Shown piece by piece: positions 1 through 6,846 of a stretch of 34,016 bases of DNA (within the stretch, counting starts at the first letter, position 1; each line of letters opens with the position of its first letter). This DNA comes from Clostridia bacterium (GTDB lineage Bacteria > Bacillota > Clostridia > Oscillospirales > Acutalibacteraceae): contig JAGAPJ010000020.1 of the NCBI GenBank assembly GCA_017623315.1, positions 1 to 34,016 of the forward strand. Direction: 5' to 3'. A model generated the notes under the pieces. That model was not told the origin of the DNA. It worked only from the letters and a program-made list of their open reading frames with translations, and made no database searches. Position numbers and translations under genes: made by a program.

Positions 1-1
1 A

Positions 2-166
2 AATTCGTTTAAATGGGGCGAAAATTACATACTTTTAACTCCAAAGCATAACCGCGGTATTTCGCACGGCGATATGATTGATTTGAACCGTGAAAATATT
101 GACGGATTTGATGTGCGTGAATTTTATGTTAATTTAGTTTATGACCTTAAAAAACGAGGGCTTTAA
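2..166 (+). CDS. C-terminal end of an unidentified protein (partial)
   Basis: An open frame enters from the left edge and ends with TAA at 164-166, giving the last 54 residues. It begins NSFKWGENYILLTPK and ends in VNLVYDLKKRGL. The stretch HNRGISHGDMIDL is rich in polar and charged residues and could be part of an active site, but I do not recognise the family. The codon use fits the neighbouring genes and the serine dehydratase follows 27 nt later on the same strand, so the two may be cotranscribed. The function cannot be given from this fragment. Confidence 0.6.
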   Translation, partial: NSFKWGENYILLTPKHNRGISHGDMIDLNRENIDGFDVREFYVNLVYDLKKRGL

Positions 167-193
167 TTATTACAATAATTATTGGTGATGTTA

Positions 194-1408
194 ATGAAAT
201 CAATTAAAAATGTTTATAAAATCGGCTATGGGCCGTCAAGCTCGCATACGATGGGGCCTTCCTTTGCCGCGGCCGACTTTATGACAAAATTTCCAAATGC
301 TGATTTTATAAAGGTTATTCTTTACGGTTCTCTTGCAAAAACCGGTAAGGGTCACGGTACTGACCGCGCAATTATTGATACCCTTTCTGATATTAAAAAT
401 GAGGTTATTTATAACACCGAAGCCCCAACCGATATTCACCCAAATACTGTTGATTTTATTGCCTACAAAGATGAGAAAGAAATTGGCAAAAAGCGTTATT
501 ACAGCATTGGCGGTGGCGAGATTAAAACCGATGACATTAAGGAAATTACACCAATTGAGGTATATAAAGAAAAAAATTTTACCGAAATTGCAGAATACTG
601 CAAAGCGCATAATATACGCATAAGTGATTATGTTTTTCAGCGCGAGGGTGACGATATTAAGCCCTTTTTATATTCTGTTTGGTGTACAATGCAAAACGCA
701 ATTGAGGAAGGTCTTTCAAAACGCGGCACCCTTCCGGGTGGATTAAATGTTGAGCGAAAGGCACAGTTTTTATATAATCAAAAGCACATTGATGAAAGCC
801 CGCAAACACGTGAAAACCGTCTTGTTTGTTCCTATGCTTTTGCAGTAAGTGAGCAAAATGCAGACTGCGGTATAATTGTTACTGCACCAACCTGTGGCTC
901 ATGCGGTGTTGTACCTGCTGTTCTTAAATATATGAAGGACAAGAACCACTTTAGCGATGATGATATTATTCGCGCCTTAGCGGTTGCGGGAATAATTGGT
1001 AATATCGTTGCTACTAATGCTTCAATCAGCGGCGCTGAATGTGGCTGTCAGGCTGAAATTGGTACTGCCTGCTGTATGGCATCTGCCGCCTTGTGTGAGC
1101 TTTTTGAAATGGGTATAGACCAAATTGAATATGCCGCCGAAGTCGCCATGGAACACCATTTAGGCCTCACCTGTGACCCCGTAGGCGGTTTAGTGCAAAT
1201 ACCTTGCATTGAACGAAATGCCGTTGCCGCAATGCGTGCAATTAATGCATTAAGTCTTGCAAATTTCCTTTACGGCAGCCGCAAGGTTTCGTTTGATGTT
1301 GTGGTTGAAACAATGTACCAAACAGGTAAAGACCTTTCACACCTCTACCGTGAAACAAGTGAGGGTGGTCTTGCCAAGCTATATATTCACACAAATTATA
1401 AAGAATGA
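194..1408 (+). CDS. sdaA: L-serine ammonia-lyase (serine dehydratase), single-chain, iron-sulfur type
   Basis: Cytosolic enzyme that deaminates L-serine to pyruvate and ammonia using an oxygen-sensitive [4Fe-4S] cluster. The N-terminus has the family signature GPSSSHTMGP (about residues 14-23), the start of the beta domain. The alpha domain has APTCGSCG (about 231-238), GCQAEIGTACCMAS and LTCDPVGGLVQIPC, which supply the cluster cysteines. At about 404 residues the beta and alpha parts are fused in one chain, somewhat shorter than the roughly 450-residue SdaA of enterics. The frame is open from TTG at 182, but ATG at 194 is preferred because GGTGA at 184-188 sits at a good distance and the next residues (MKSIKNVYKIG) match the usual family start. 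The tdh/kbl genes 6 kb away also belong to serine/glycine/threonine breakdown, but no shared control is visible. Confidence 0.93.
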   Translation: MKSIKNVYKIGYGPSSSHTMGPSFAAADFMTKFPNADFIKVILYGSLAKTGKGHGTDRAIIDTLSDIKNEVIYNTEAPTDIHPNTVDFIAYKDEKEIGKKRYYSIGGGEIKTDDIKEITPIEVYKEKNFTEIAEYCKAHNIRISDYVFQREGDDIKPFLYSVWCTMQNAIEEGLSKRGTLPGGLNVERKAQFLYNQKHIDESPQTRENRLVCSYAFAVSEQNADCGIIVTAPTCGSCGVVPAVLKYMKDKNHFSDDDIIRALAVAGIIGNIVATNASISGAECGCQAEIGTACCMASAALCELFEMGIDQIEYAAEVAMEHHLGLTCDPVGGLVQIPCIERNAVAAMRAINALSLANFLYGSRKVSFDVVVETMYQTGKDLSHLYRETSEGGLAKLYIHTNYKE

Positions 1409-1426
1409 TAAACCCGGGGTATATCT

Positions 1427-1846
1427 ATGAAAAAAATAATTACATTAATATTTTGCATTCTTATAATTTTTTCATTAGTTTCTTGTGCCGAAAAGAACAT
1501 TGAAGATGATATTACCACTGCATCAATCACAACGGTAAATATATTAGAGATAGTTGATAATAACGGCAAGGTATGGCTTACTAATAAAGATGTAATTGAT
1601 GTAACCAGAGGATTTGACCCTTTTAACGGTTATTTTATTAATATCAATACAACCGAAGACGGTAAACAAAAGCTTTCGGATGCAACTACCGGTAACCTAA
1701 ATAAAACAATTAGTTTAAAGATAAATGACGAGCTTATTTTTTCAGCCACAGTTATAAGTCCAATCACTGACGGTGCGTTTATAATTAACGGCTTTGAAAG
1801 CGAAGAAGAAATGAGCGAATTATTTAAGTCGCTTACAAAAAATTAA
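1427..1846 (+). CDS. Small lipoprotein with a SecD P1-head-like domain
   Basis: A 139-residue protein with a lipoprotein signal: MKK, a hydrophobic stretch, then lipobox LVSC with Cys20 as the likely lipidated residue. It should sit on the outer face of the membrane. From about residue 45 to the end the pattern follows the SecD periplasmic P1 head: a DVxDV-type segment, FDPFNGYFINI, an alpha-helical KLSDAT segment, TISLKINDELIFSATV (compare SecD 'LAIxLDGxxxSAPxV'), SPITDGAFIINGF (compare 'ITGGxxxITGxF') and a closing helix SEEEMSELFKSL (compare 'EEAxxLAxxL'). The SecD membrane helices and the rest of P1 are absent. The match was made by eye. A GGGGT ribosome site lies about 9 nt before ATG. 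The gene follows sdaA by 18 nt and ends in a strong terminator. Whether it has any link to secretion is unknown. Confidence 0.75.
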   Translation: MKKIITLIFCILIIFSLVSCAEKNIEDDITTASITTVNILEIVDNNGKVWLTNKDVIDVTRGFDPFNGYFININTTEDGKQKLSDATTGNLNKTISLKINDELIFSATVISPITDGAFIINGFESEEEMSELFKSLTKN

Positions 1847-1847
1847 A

Positions 1848-1886
1848 ATAAAACGCCTTGACCGTTTTGGTCAAGGCGTTTTATCA
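1848..1886. terminator. Bidirectional intrinsic terminator
   Basis: AAACGCCTTGACC (1851-1863) pairs with GGTCAAGGCGTTT (1869-1881) around a 5-nt loop, and flanking A/T pairs lengthen the stem. A T-rich tail exists in both directions, so it can end both the lipoprotein gene and the convergent MATE gene, whose stop codon lies at 1884-1886. Confidence 0.9.
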
Positions 1887-3269
1887 TTTCATTTTCTTCA
1901 TAAGTTCACGAATTTTAATTTCACGAATAACTTTTATTAACAAAATTACACCAAGTATAGCAGCTAATAGGTTTACACCCACAAAGTTAAGCCAAATACC
2001 ATCAAGATTTAGTGGCCAAAGAATTACTAAAAATAACAGTGGAAAAGCAAAAGCTATCGATACCGACATAATTGTTGCAAATACTGGCTTTTCAATTGCG
2101 GTAAAAAAGCTTTGAGCACTTACCCCTACCCACCTAAACAAGTATGCAAAACAAAACAGGCGTATTGCTTTTGTGGAAATTTCTAACAATTGGGTATCCT
2201 CAGCATTTGCAAATAATGATGCTATAGCGTCTGGAAAGAAAAATAAAATTGAAGTTGAAACCAAACCAATAAATGCTGTACCAATAAAACCGCATTTTGC
2301 AATTTTTTTAACACGTTTATAATTTTCAGCACCCCAGTTATAACCAATTGCGGGCGAAAGCGAATCGGCAATACCATATAAAAGCGGCCAACAAAAGTCA
2401 CTAGCATACATTAAAATAGCATATACTGCAACAGCGGTTGTACCACCGTTTTCACCCAAAACCTTTGCACCAACCGTCATAAGTGAAATATTAATTGCAA
2501 TTGAAGATATCCTGCCTGATACGTTGCTTAAAAACACGGGCGAGCCACAAACAGCAACTTCTTTTATTAAAGCCTTACTGAAATTAGGCTTTGCAAATTT
2601 CAAAAGTGTTTTATTTGCTAAAAACGGAATTAAAGCTAAAACCGAGCAAACACACATTGAAATGCAGGTAGCAATTGCCGAGCCGACAACGTCCATTTCA
2701 AAAACTAATAAAAATAATGTAAGCAAGCCAATGGTTAATATATTACAAAAAATGTTAATAAACATACTTGTTTTTACGTAACCACAAATACGCAAATAGT
2801 TGTCCATAGCAAAGAAAATTGTGCAAAACGGACTGCATAGTGCAAAGGTACGAAGATATTTAACCGAAGTTTCAAGCAGTATATCATCTGCACCCATCAT
2901 TTTAGCAATGGGAGTAGCAGCAAAAAACATAATTGTGCCCATAATAACCGAGGTTAAAAAAATCATAACAACAGCACACGAAAAAATGTTATTAGCTGTT
3001 TTGCGGTCTTCCTTACCCAAAGCAATTGAAATTGGTGCCGAAGAGCCAACGCCTACAAGGTCAGCAAGGGAAAAATTTATCATAACAAGTGGCATTGCGA
3101 TATTAACTGCCGCAAATGCACCTTCACCAAGACGGTGACCAATAAATGCACCTTCAAATATGCTGTAAACCGACATTGCAAACATACTTACCATACCAGG
3201 TAAAGCAATAATAAAAAATAAACGCCAAGGGTTCATTTTATCATACATTTCTTCTGCTTTTGTCTTAAT
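1884..3269 (-). CDS. MATE-family multidrug/cation antiporter
   Basis: Polytopic inner-membrane exporter of the MATE family, expected to expel cationic compounds in exchange for Na+ or H+. From the MNPWRLFFIIALPGM segment onward there are about 12 hydrophobic helices in two similar halves; the N-terminal half has the typical ALPGMVSMFAMSVYSIFEGAFIGH and the second half repeats a comparable stretch near ISSIAINISLM. Length (about 460) fits the family. The start is unusual. A perfect AAGGAGGT (3284-3277) lies 7 nt before an in-frame ATT at 3269. The first ATG (MYDKM, 3248) has no good ribosome site, and an ATG at 3443 would add some 58 residues that look like translated repeat sequence. I therefore place the start at ATT; 3248 is the conservative alternative. 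The substrate is unknown. Confidence 0.9.
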   Translation of the reverse strand: MKTKAEEMYDKMNPWRLFFIIALPGMVSMFAMSVYSIFEGAFIGHRLGEGAFAAVNIAMPLVMINFSLADLVGVGSSAPISIALGKEDRKTANNIFSCAVVMIFLTSVIMGTIMFFAATPIAKMMGADDILLETSVKYLRTFALCSPFCTIFFAMDNYLRICGYVKTSMFINIFCNILTIGLLTLFLLVFEMDVVGSAIATCISMCVCSVLALIPFLANKTLLKFAKPNFSKALIKEVAVCGSPVFLSNVSGRISSIAINISLMTVGAKVLGENGGTTAVAVYAILMYASDFCWPLLYGIADSLSPAIGYNWGAENYKRVKKIAKCGFIGTAFIGLVSTSILFFFPDAIASLFANAEDTQLLEISTKAIRLFCFAYLFRWVGVSAQSFFTAIEKPVFATIMSVSIAFAFPLLFLVILWPLNLDGIWLNFVGVNLLAAILGVILLIKVIREIKIRELMKKMK

Positions 3270-3276
3270 TTTCGGC

Positions 3277-3284
3277 ACCTCCTT
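3277..3284 (-). promoter_or_regulatory. Strong ribosome binding site that points to an ATT start
   Basis: AAGGAGGT on the minus strand is complementary to the 16S rRNA tail. Seven nucleotides separate it from ATT (3269-3267), whereas the first ATG is 28 nt away. This site is the reason for the start chosen for the MATE gene. Confidence 0.6.
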
Positions 3285-3434
3285 TATGATTGGTTTGATT
3301 AGTATATTATAAAAGAATAAAAAAGTCAATAAATTGTTGTTATTCGGCTGAATTGATTGCACAAACCAATGCCTCAATCTGATGATGATAGCGTAGCAAG
3401 CGAAATGAATAATACTGCAAATTAACATTTTTCT

Positions 3435-3460
3435 CTCCCTCAATCACTCGTCAAAGGGAG
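3435..3460. repeat. Short CTCCCT...AGGGAG stem-loop, probable interspersed-repeat relic
   Basis: CTCCCT (3435-3440) is mirrored by AGGGAG (3455-3460), with CAATCACTCG between. It resembles a shortened form of a stem-loop repeat common in gut Clostridia genomes (general recollection, not checked). It lies in the 237-nt gap between the MATE gene and the radical SAM gene; the rest of that gap is A/T-rich with no gene. Confidence 0.35.
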
Positions 3461-3506
3461 CCAAAGGTATACCAATTCATCTACACGACATAACACAATT
3501 TACAAA

Positions 3507-4367
3507 TTAATCACTTAAATATTTATTAAGAAAATTTAGCGTTCTCTTTTTATCTGCTGACCAAAGCGGTGCAATAAGGTCTTTTTTAGCGCCGTCACCT
3601 GTTATTCGGTGGACAACAATATCACTCGGCAAAACGCAAAGACATCCTTTTAATATTTCGGCATATTTTTCTAATGTAAGCGGTTCCACCCTGCCCATTT
3701 CATACTCGTAGGCAAGGCAAGTGTTTTTAAGTATATGTAAAAGGTGAAATTTAACTCCATTAGTACCGCATTCAACTGAAAACTTTGTTGTTAAAACAGG
3801 GTCATCGTTTGGTAAACCGATAATGATATGTGTTATAACCTCAATACCTGCATTTTTAAGGCGTAAAACAGCGTTTTTATATACGTCAGCTTTATAACCG
3901 CGATTTATATATTCAGCAACATTGTCATTAGACGTTTGAAGCCCCAATTCAACCGTTACAGGTTTAATTTTGTTTAAATCTTTAAGCAATTCTATTGTTT
4001 CATCGCTTAAACAGTCGGGTCTGGTGCCAATATTTAAACCAACAATATAATCAGGCTTAATTGCCTCATAAAACAGCTTTTTCAAACGTTCTATCGGTGC
4101 GTAAGTGTTGGTGAATGACTGAAAGTATGCAATATATTTACCATCTTTTATCTTTGCTTCTACCCTGCTTTTTGCACGTTCCAGCTGTTCGGTTATATTA
4201 GTGCCGCTTTCTGCAAATTCGCCACCACCTAAATCAGAACAAAATATACAGCCGCCCTTCGAAACCGTACCGTCACGATTGGGGCAAGTAAACCCACCGT
4301 CAAGAGATAGCTTATATACTTTACAGCCGTATTTTTCTTTATAATAATCGTTCGCCGTTTTATACAC
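3507..4367 (-). CDS. Radical SAM protein, TIGR01212/YhcC family
   Basis: A 286-residue radical SAM enzyme of the YhcC branch (COG1242-like, related to Elp3). The cluster motif is the extended form seen in this branch: Cys25 in GGFTCPNRDG, then GGCIFC about 16 residues later, so the three cluster ligands follow CX(n)CxxC rather than CxxxCxxC. Further family features are YFQSFTNTYAP, GTRPDCLS, VELGLQTSND and THIIIGLPNDD. The reaction is not settled for this family; radical cleavage of S-adenosylmethionine with an RNA-type substrate is a reasonable inference. ATG at 4367 is preceded by GAGGTGAT. The gene stands alone between the MATE gene and the divergent DUF5067 gene. Confidence 0.88.
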   Translation of the reverse strand: MYKTANDYYKEKYGCKVYKLSLDGGFTCPNRDGTVSKGGCIFCSDLGGGEFAESGTNITEQLERAKSRVEAKIKDGKYIAYFQSFTNTYAPIERLKKLFYEAIKPDYIVGLNIGTRPDCLSDETIELLKDLNKIKPVTVELGLQTSNDNVAEYINRGYKADVYKNAVLRLKNAGIEVITHIIIGLPNDDPVLTTKFSVECGTNGVKFHLLHILKNTCLAYEYEMGRVEPLTLEKYAEILKGCLCVLPSDIVVHRITGDGAKKDLIAPLWSADKKRTLNFLNKYLSD

Positions 4368-4424
4368 AATATCACCTCACGTATATTAATTATATAATAT
4401 TAAAAGCTAAAAAACAATTCAAAC

Positions 4425-4453
4425 TTGAAAAATATATACTAAAACGATATAAT
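4425..4453 (+). promoter_or_regulatory. Sigma-A promoter for the DUF5067 gene
   Basis: TTGAAA (4425-4430), a 17-nt spacer and TATAAT (4448-4453) lie 32 nt before the ATG at 4486. The -10 is perfect and the -35 differs from consensus in one position. Confidence 0.75.
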
Positions 4454-4485
4454 GATAATGAAATTAAAACTAAGGTTGTGTTAAT

Positions 4486-4977
4486 ATGAAGAAAAGTCAT
4501 TTAATAGCATTATTAGCCATTGTTGCAGGTGTTGTAGTTATATTTTCAGCAATTCTTGCACCCTTTGCAATGTTTTTTGGCTCTATGCTAATTTATGAAT
4601 TTAACGGTAACAACGCTAAAATTGAAATTGACAGCTACCGTTTATGTCATGACAAAGATGGAAACGATATAATTATTATAAAATATTTGTTAATAAATGA
4701 AGGCGAAGATCCCACCTGCCTTATTAACGAAGGCGATTTTTACGTTTATCAAAACGGTATTAGTTTAAGCGAATTTTATGATGATGAAGAAGATAACAAG
4801 CTTCCAAAAGAGGTTAATTATGATTCTGAAGACCAATACAAAGACGTAAAAGGCGGCGTAAAATATTATGCCGAAATTGCATACGAATTAGAAAGCCCCA
4901 CCGCCGACGTGCAGGTCGAAATTAACGATTACGGCTTTGTTGATAAGAAAAAAGAAAAAGTGTTTAAAATAAATTAA
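4486..4977 (+). CDS. Membrane-anchored DUF5067 protein
   Basis: A 163-residue protein with one N-terminal hydrophobic segment (about residues 6-36: LIALLAIVAGVVVIFSAILA and following), which could be a signal anchor; there is no lipobox cysteine. The outer domain has the DUF5067 pattern: IIIIKYLLINEGED (beta strand with the 'TN' position), FYVYQNGISL (conserved 'vyQnG'), a run of acidic residues, VKGGVKYYAEIAYELES (conserved 'G...aYxL') and a last strand DVQVEIND. Such domains occur in extracytoplasmic lipoproteins of Firmicutes and have an immunoglobulin-like fold; the ligand is unknown. Single-gene unit with its own promoter upstream and terminator downstream. Confidence 0.72.
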   Translation: MKKSHLIALLAIVAGVVVIFSAILAPFAMFFGSMLIYEFNGNNAKIEIDSYRLCHDKDGNDIIIIKYLLINEGEDPTCLINEGDFYVYQNGISLSEFYDDEEDNKLPKEVNYDSEDQYKDVKGGVKYYAEIAYELESPTADVQVEINDYGFVDKKKEKVFKIN

Positions 4978-5017
4978 TCAAACATTTTTGACGGTATTAG
5001 GATATAAATAAAATGTA

Positions 5018-5046
5018 GGCTTGACCAAATCGGTCAAGCCTTTTTT
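5018..5046. terminator. Intrinsic terminator after the DUF5067 gene
   Basis: GGCTTGACC (5018-5026) pairs with GGTCAAGCC (5032-5040) around a 5-nt loop, followed by six T. Nearly the same stem ends spoVAC at 9727-9756. It lies on the far side of the first spoVAC fragment and may once have been that gene's own terminator. Confidence 0.9.
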
Positions 5047-5048
5047 GC

Positions 5049-5120
5049 GGGTCGATGTGGGCATCGACCCCTACATTCGTATACGATACACATCGTAGGG
5101 GCGGATGCCCACATCCGCCC
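5049..5120. repeat. Nested palindromic repeat (two hairpins in inverted orientation)
   Basis: The left hairpin is GGGTCGATG/CATCGACCC (5049-5057, 5062-5070) with loop TGGG. The right hairpin is GGGCGGATG/CATCCGCCC (5099-5107, 5112-5120) with loop CCCA. The arms are also inverted copies of each other, extending through CCCCTAC/GTAGGGG, with a 10-nt palindrome TCGTATACGA in the centre. The two places where the arms differ are compensated inside each hairpin. It looks like an interspersed MITE-like or REP-like element. No coding sequence is seen here; together with the first spoVAC fragment it fills the 353-nt gap after 4977. Confidence 0.8.
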
Positions 5121-5121
5121 G

Positions 5122-5241
5122 TTAAAACAATGTCGTTATCCAATAAACAACCCCATACACTACACTTGCCACCGTACCGTAGACAATCACAGGGCCGGCA
5201 ATGGTGAACATTTTAGCGCCTACCCCCAATACAAACCCCTC
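5122..5241 (-). pseudogene. spoVAC: Severed 3' end of spoVAC, copy 1
   Basis: Thirty-nine codons and a TAA (5124-5122) match the last 39 codons of the intact spoVAC at 9760-10206. The frame is uninterrupted, reading EGFVLGVGAKMFTIAGPVIV and then YGTVASVVYG and YWITTLF. The first 38 nt (GAGGGG... to ATGTTCAC) are identical to the intact gene; after that many third positions differ while the protein stays almost the same. There is no start codon or ribosome site. Upstream in the gene direction the sequence switches abruptly to a 45-nt flank shared with copy 2, with a stop in frame a little further on. It is not expected to be translated. Confidence 0.85.
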
Positions 5242-5286
5242 TGCTGCTGTCAATATAGGACACAGTGTTTTTGAAAAATATTTACA
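5122..5286 (-). repeat. Direct repeat unit 1 (spoVAC 3' end plus shared flank)
   Basis: The unit is the 120-nt spoVAC fragment followed by about 45 nt (5242-5286) containing TGTCAATATAGGACACAGTG. The same unit recurs in the same orientation at 5740-5903. The flank is outside spoVAC homology and is the same in both copies apart from a few changes, so it may be the end of whatever element produced the fragments. Confidence 0.75.
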
Positions 5287-5309
5287 TTAAGTCGTCGGTG
5301 TGGTATAAT
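5281..5309 (+). promoter_or_regulatory. Sigma-A promoter for the 122-residue gene
   Basis: TTTACA (5281-5286), 17 nt, TATAAT (5304-5309), then GTGAGGTG as ribosome site before ATG 5331. The -35 lies at the edge of direct repeat unit 1, so the repeat flank may supply part of the promoter. Confidence 0.75.
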
Positions 5310-5330
5310 AAAACAAAGTGAGGTGTTTTT

Positions 5331-5699
5331 ATGGAGTACATCGTCATTCCCGATACTGCAATTATTGCAGTTAATCGCGGCAAGCAAGAAAACGAATCAA
5401 GCAATATTGTGTACCGTGACAAGAATAGAGAATTGCATTCTATTGATTTTGAAACCTGCGCTGTTAATTATATGGCTGAGCACAACAATTCTTCAGGAAA
5501 GTGTATTGGAGAAAGAAAGCACGACGGGTGTTACTTTATTTTTTATACAAGTGGTATTAAAACAAAAGTTGTTTTTGAGAAAATGTATGTTGGCAACATA
5601 TTTCGTCGTCACCTTTTGAGCGGAGATAAACATTTTCGTTTTCTCGCCTTATGGAATCTAATTAACAAAACCAAATATACTACATATGATTTATCATAA
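5331..5699 (+). CDS. Unrecognised 122-residue cytosolic protein
   Basis: I do not recognise this family. The protein begins MEYIVIPDTAIIAVNRGKQE, has no signal peptide or membrane helix, and is basic at its C-terminal end (NIFRRHLLSGDKHFRFLALW...). Cysteines occur in ETCAVNY, GKCIGE and DGCYF, but not as a CxxC pair. It appears to be a real gene: it has a near-consensus promoter with 17-nt spacing, a GTGAGGTG ribosome site, an intact frame and a 17-bp perfect terminator directly after the stop. It sits alone between two direct copies of the spoVAC 3' end, on the strand opposite to them, which suggests that it arrived as cargo of an inserted segment. A small DNA-binding or regulatory protein is possible but unsupported. 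Confidence 0.7.
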   Translation: MEYIVIPDTAIIAVNRGKQENESSNIVYRDKNRELHSIDFETCAVNYMAEHNNSSGKCIGERKHDGCYFIFYTSGIKTKVVFEKMYVGNIFRRHLLSGDKHFRFLALWNLINKTKYTTYDLS

Positions 5700-5738
5700 A
5701 ACAAGGGTTATGACATACTCCTGTCATAACCCTTGTTT
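5699..5738. terminator. Strong bidirectional terminator
   Basis: AAACAAGGGTTATGACA (5699-5715) pairs perfectly over 17 bp with TGTCATAACCCTTGTTT (5722-5738), loop TACTCC. It starts at the last base of the stop codon of the 122-residue gene and also faces the end of spoVAC fragment 2 on the other strand. Confidence 0.92.
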
Positions 5739-5739
5739 C

Positions 5740-5859
5740 TTATATTATCTGCATCACCCAATAGATAATCCCATACACCACACTTGCCACTGTGCCGTAA
5801 AAGATTACCGGTCCTGCTATTGTGAACATCTTAGCTCCAACCCCTAATACAAAACCCTC
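5740..5859 (-). pseudogene. spoVAC: Severed 3' end of spoVAC, copy 2
   Basis: Again exactly 39 codons plus TAA (5742-5740), cut at the same codon as copy 1. It reads EGFVLGVGAKMFTIAGPVIF, then YGTVASVVYG and ends YWVMQII instead of YWITTLF. In the second half its nucleotides resemble the intact gene (AATAGCAGGACC.. TTTACGGCACAGT) more closely than copy 1 does, while in the first part copy 1 is the closer one. No start codon or ribosome site is present; the shared flank (5860-5903) lies upstream in the gene direction, with TAA in frame nearby. Confidence 0.85.
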
Positions 5860-5903
5860 TACTGCTGTCAATATAGGACACAGTGTTTATGAAAATATTT
5901 ATG
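5740..5903 (-). repeat. Direct repeat unit 2 (spoVAC 3' end plus shared flank)
   Basis: Second copy of the unit at 5122-5286. The flank (5860-5903) again carries TGTCAATATAGGACACAGTG and then A/T-rich sequence up to near the lysR stop. The promoter found beside unit 1 is not conserved here. Confidence 0.75.
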
Positions 5904-5917
5904 TTATATCATCATTT

Positions 5918-6826
5918 TTATTTATTTGTATAATCTTTGGCAGCTATATTCAACATTTCTATAAATTTGTTTGTTAATTCCGATATGTTTCTGTCTGTAT
6001 GCAAAATATACCCTATCGTGTAATAATCTTCACTTTCAAGCGGTATACTTATTATTCTTCCCTCATTAAGCTGAGAAGGCATTATTCCTGTTCCTATTGT
6101 GTAACAATCGGTAGAAAGCAATACGTTCATCAAGGTTGCTCTATCGTTGATTGCTATGTGCTTGTCGCTATGAATATCTACTATCTCTTCGGCAAAAAAA
6201 GATACGTTATGATCCCCTTGCTCGTAAGTAACATACGGATATTTTTCTAAATCCTTTAACGTGATTAAAGACCGATTGAAAAGTGGATGATTATTGCGTA
6301 CAAACACGTGTGGAAACGCTTCTAAAAATGGGGTAAATAACAAATCCCTTTTATTTAGATATCGCTTCATAATGCCGATATCATTAGCCTTGATTGCAAT
6401 TATACCGATGTCACAATATGAAGTTTCAACCTGATGTATAACATCATAAGTTTTCATTTCGGTTAATGAAAACTCGAAAAAGTCTTCTTTCGTTTCATCA
6501 ACTAATTTTCCAAAAATATCCGCAACAAAATCGTAATGTTGTGTAGCGACATATAAACGCTTGTTTAATTTCTTATGGGTATATCTATTAACGATAAAAT
6601 CATTTTGTTCTGCTATGCATCTGACATATCTTACAAATTCAGCGCCTTCTTCGGTCAAATAAACGCCATTACCTGAACGCTCAAAAATCTTTATATCAAA
6701 CTCTTCTTCTAACTGTCTTACGCTAACTGAGAGACTTGACTGTGCGATAAACAATTGTTTTGCCGCCTCGTTAAAAGAACCACATTCTGCAATTTTAAGA
6801 ACGTATTTACACTGTGTTATAGTCAT
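5918..6826 (-). CDS. LysR-family transcriptional regulator
   Basis: A LysR-type regulator of 302 residues. The N-terminal winged helix-turn-helix begins MTITQCKYVLKIAECGSFNE and continues AAKQLFIAQSSLSVSVRQLE; the C-terminal part is the effector-binding domain (from about residue 90). The frame extends upstream to an ATG at 6880, but the start at 6826 is preferred because AAAGGG lies about 8 nt before it and LysR proteins begin at this point. The upstream codons overlap the end of the degraded transporter gene. It is the last gene of the minus-strand unit tdh-kbl-transporter-lysR, so control of threonine/glycine metabolism is likely by context; the ligand is unknown. It ends 59 nt before spoVAC fragment 2. 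Confidence 0.9.
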   Translation of the reverse strand: MTITQCKYVLKIAECGSFNEAAKQLFIAQSSLSVSVRQLEEEFDIKIFERSGNGVYLTEEGAEFVRYVRCIAEQNDFIVNRYTHKKLNKRLYVATQHYDFVADIFGKLVDETKEDFFEFSLTEMKTYDVIHQVETSYCDIGIIAIKANDIGIMKRYLNKRDLLFTPFLEAFPHVFVRNNHPLFNRSLITLKDLEKYPYVTYEQGDHNVSFFAEEIVDIHSDKHIAINDRATLMNVLLSTDCYTIGTGIMPSQLNEGRIISIPLESEDYYTIGYILHTDRNISELTNKFIEMLNIAAKDYTNK

Positions 6827-6846
6827 ATTCTTGCCCTTTCGCAACA

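Noticed and set aside
182..193. TTG/ATG starts upstream of position 194 for serine dehydratase
   Set aside because: These codons overlap the GGTGA ribosome site; the family N-terminus fits ATG at 194.
3270..3443. N-terminal extension of the MATE protein to an ATG at 3443
   Set aside because: The added residues are not family-like, contain translated repeat sequence (CTCCCT element), and a perfect ribosome site lies downstream.
4978..5330. tRNA or other classical RNA gene in the gap around the palindromes
   Set aside because: No cloverleaf with T-loop sequence was found; the stems belong to a terminator and the nested palindrome.
5323..5619. Alternative frame of about 98 codons over the 122-residue gene
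   Set aside because: It starts inside the ribosome site of the better-supported gene and ends early without its own signals.
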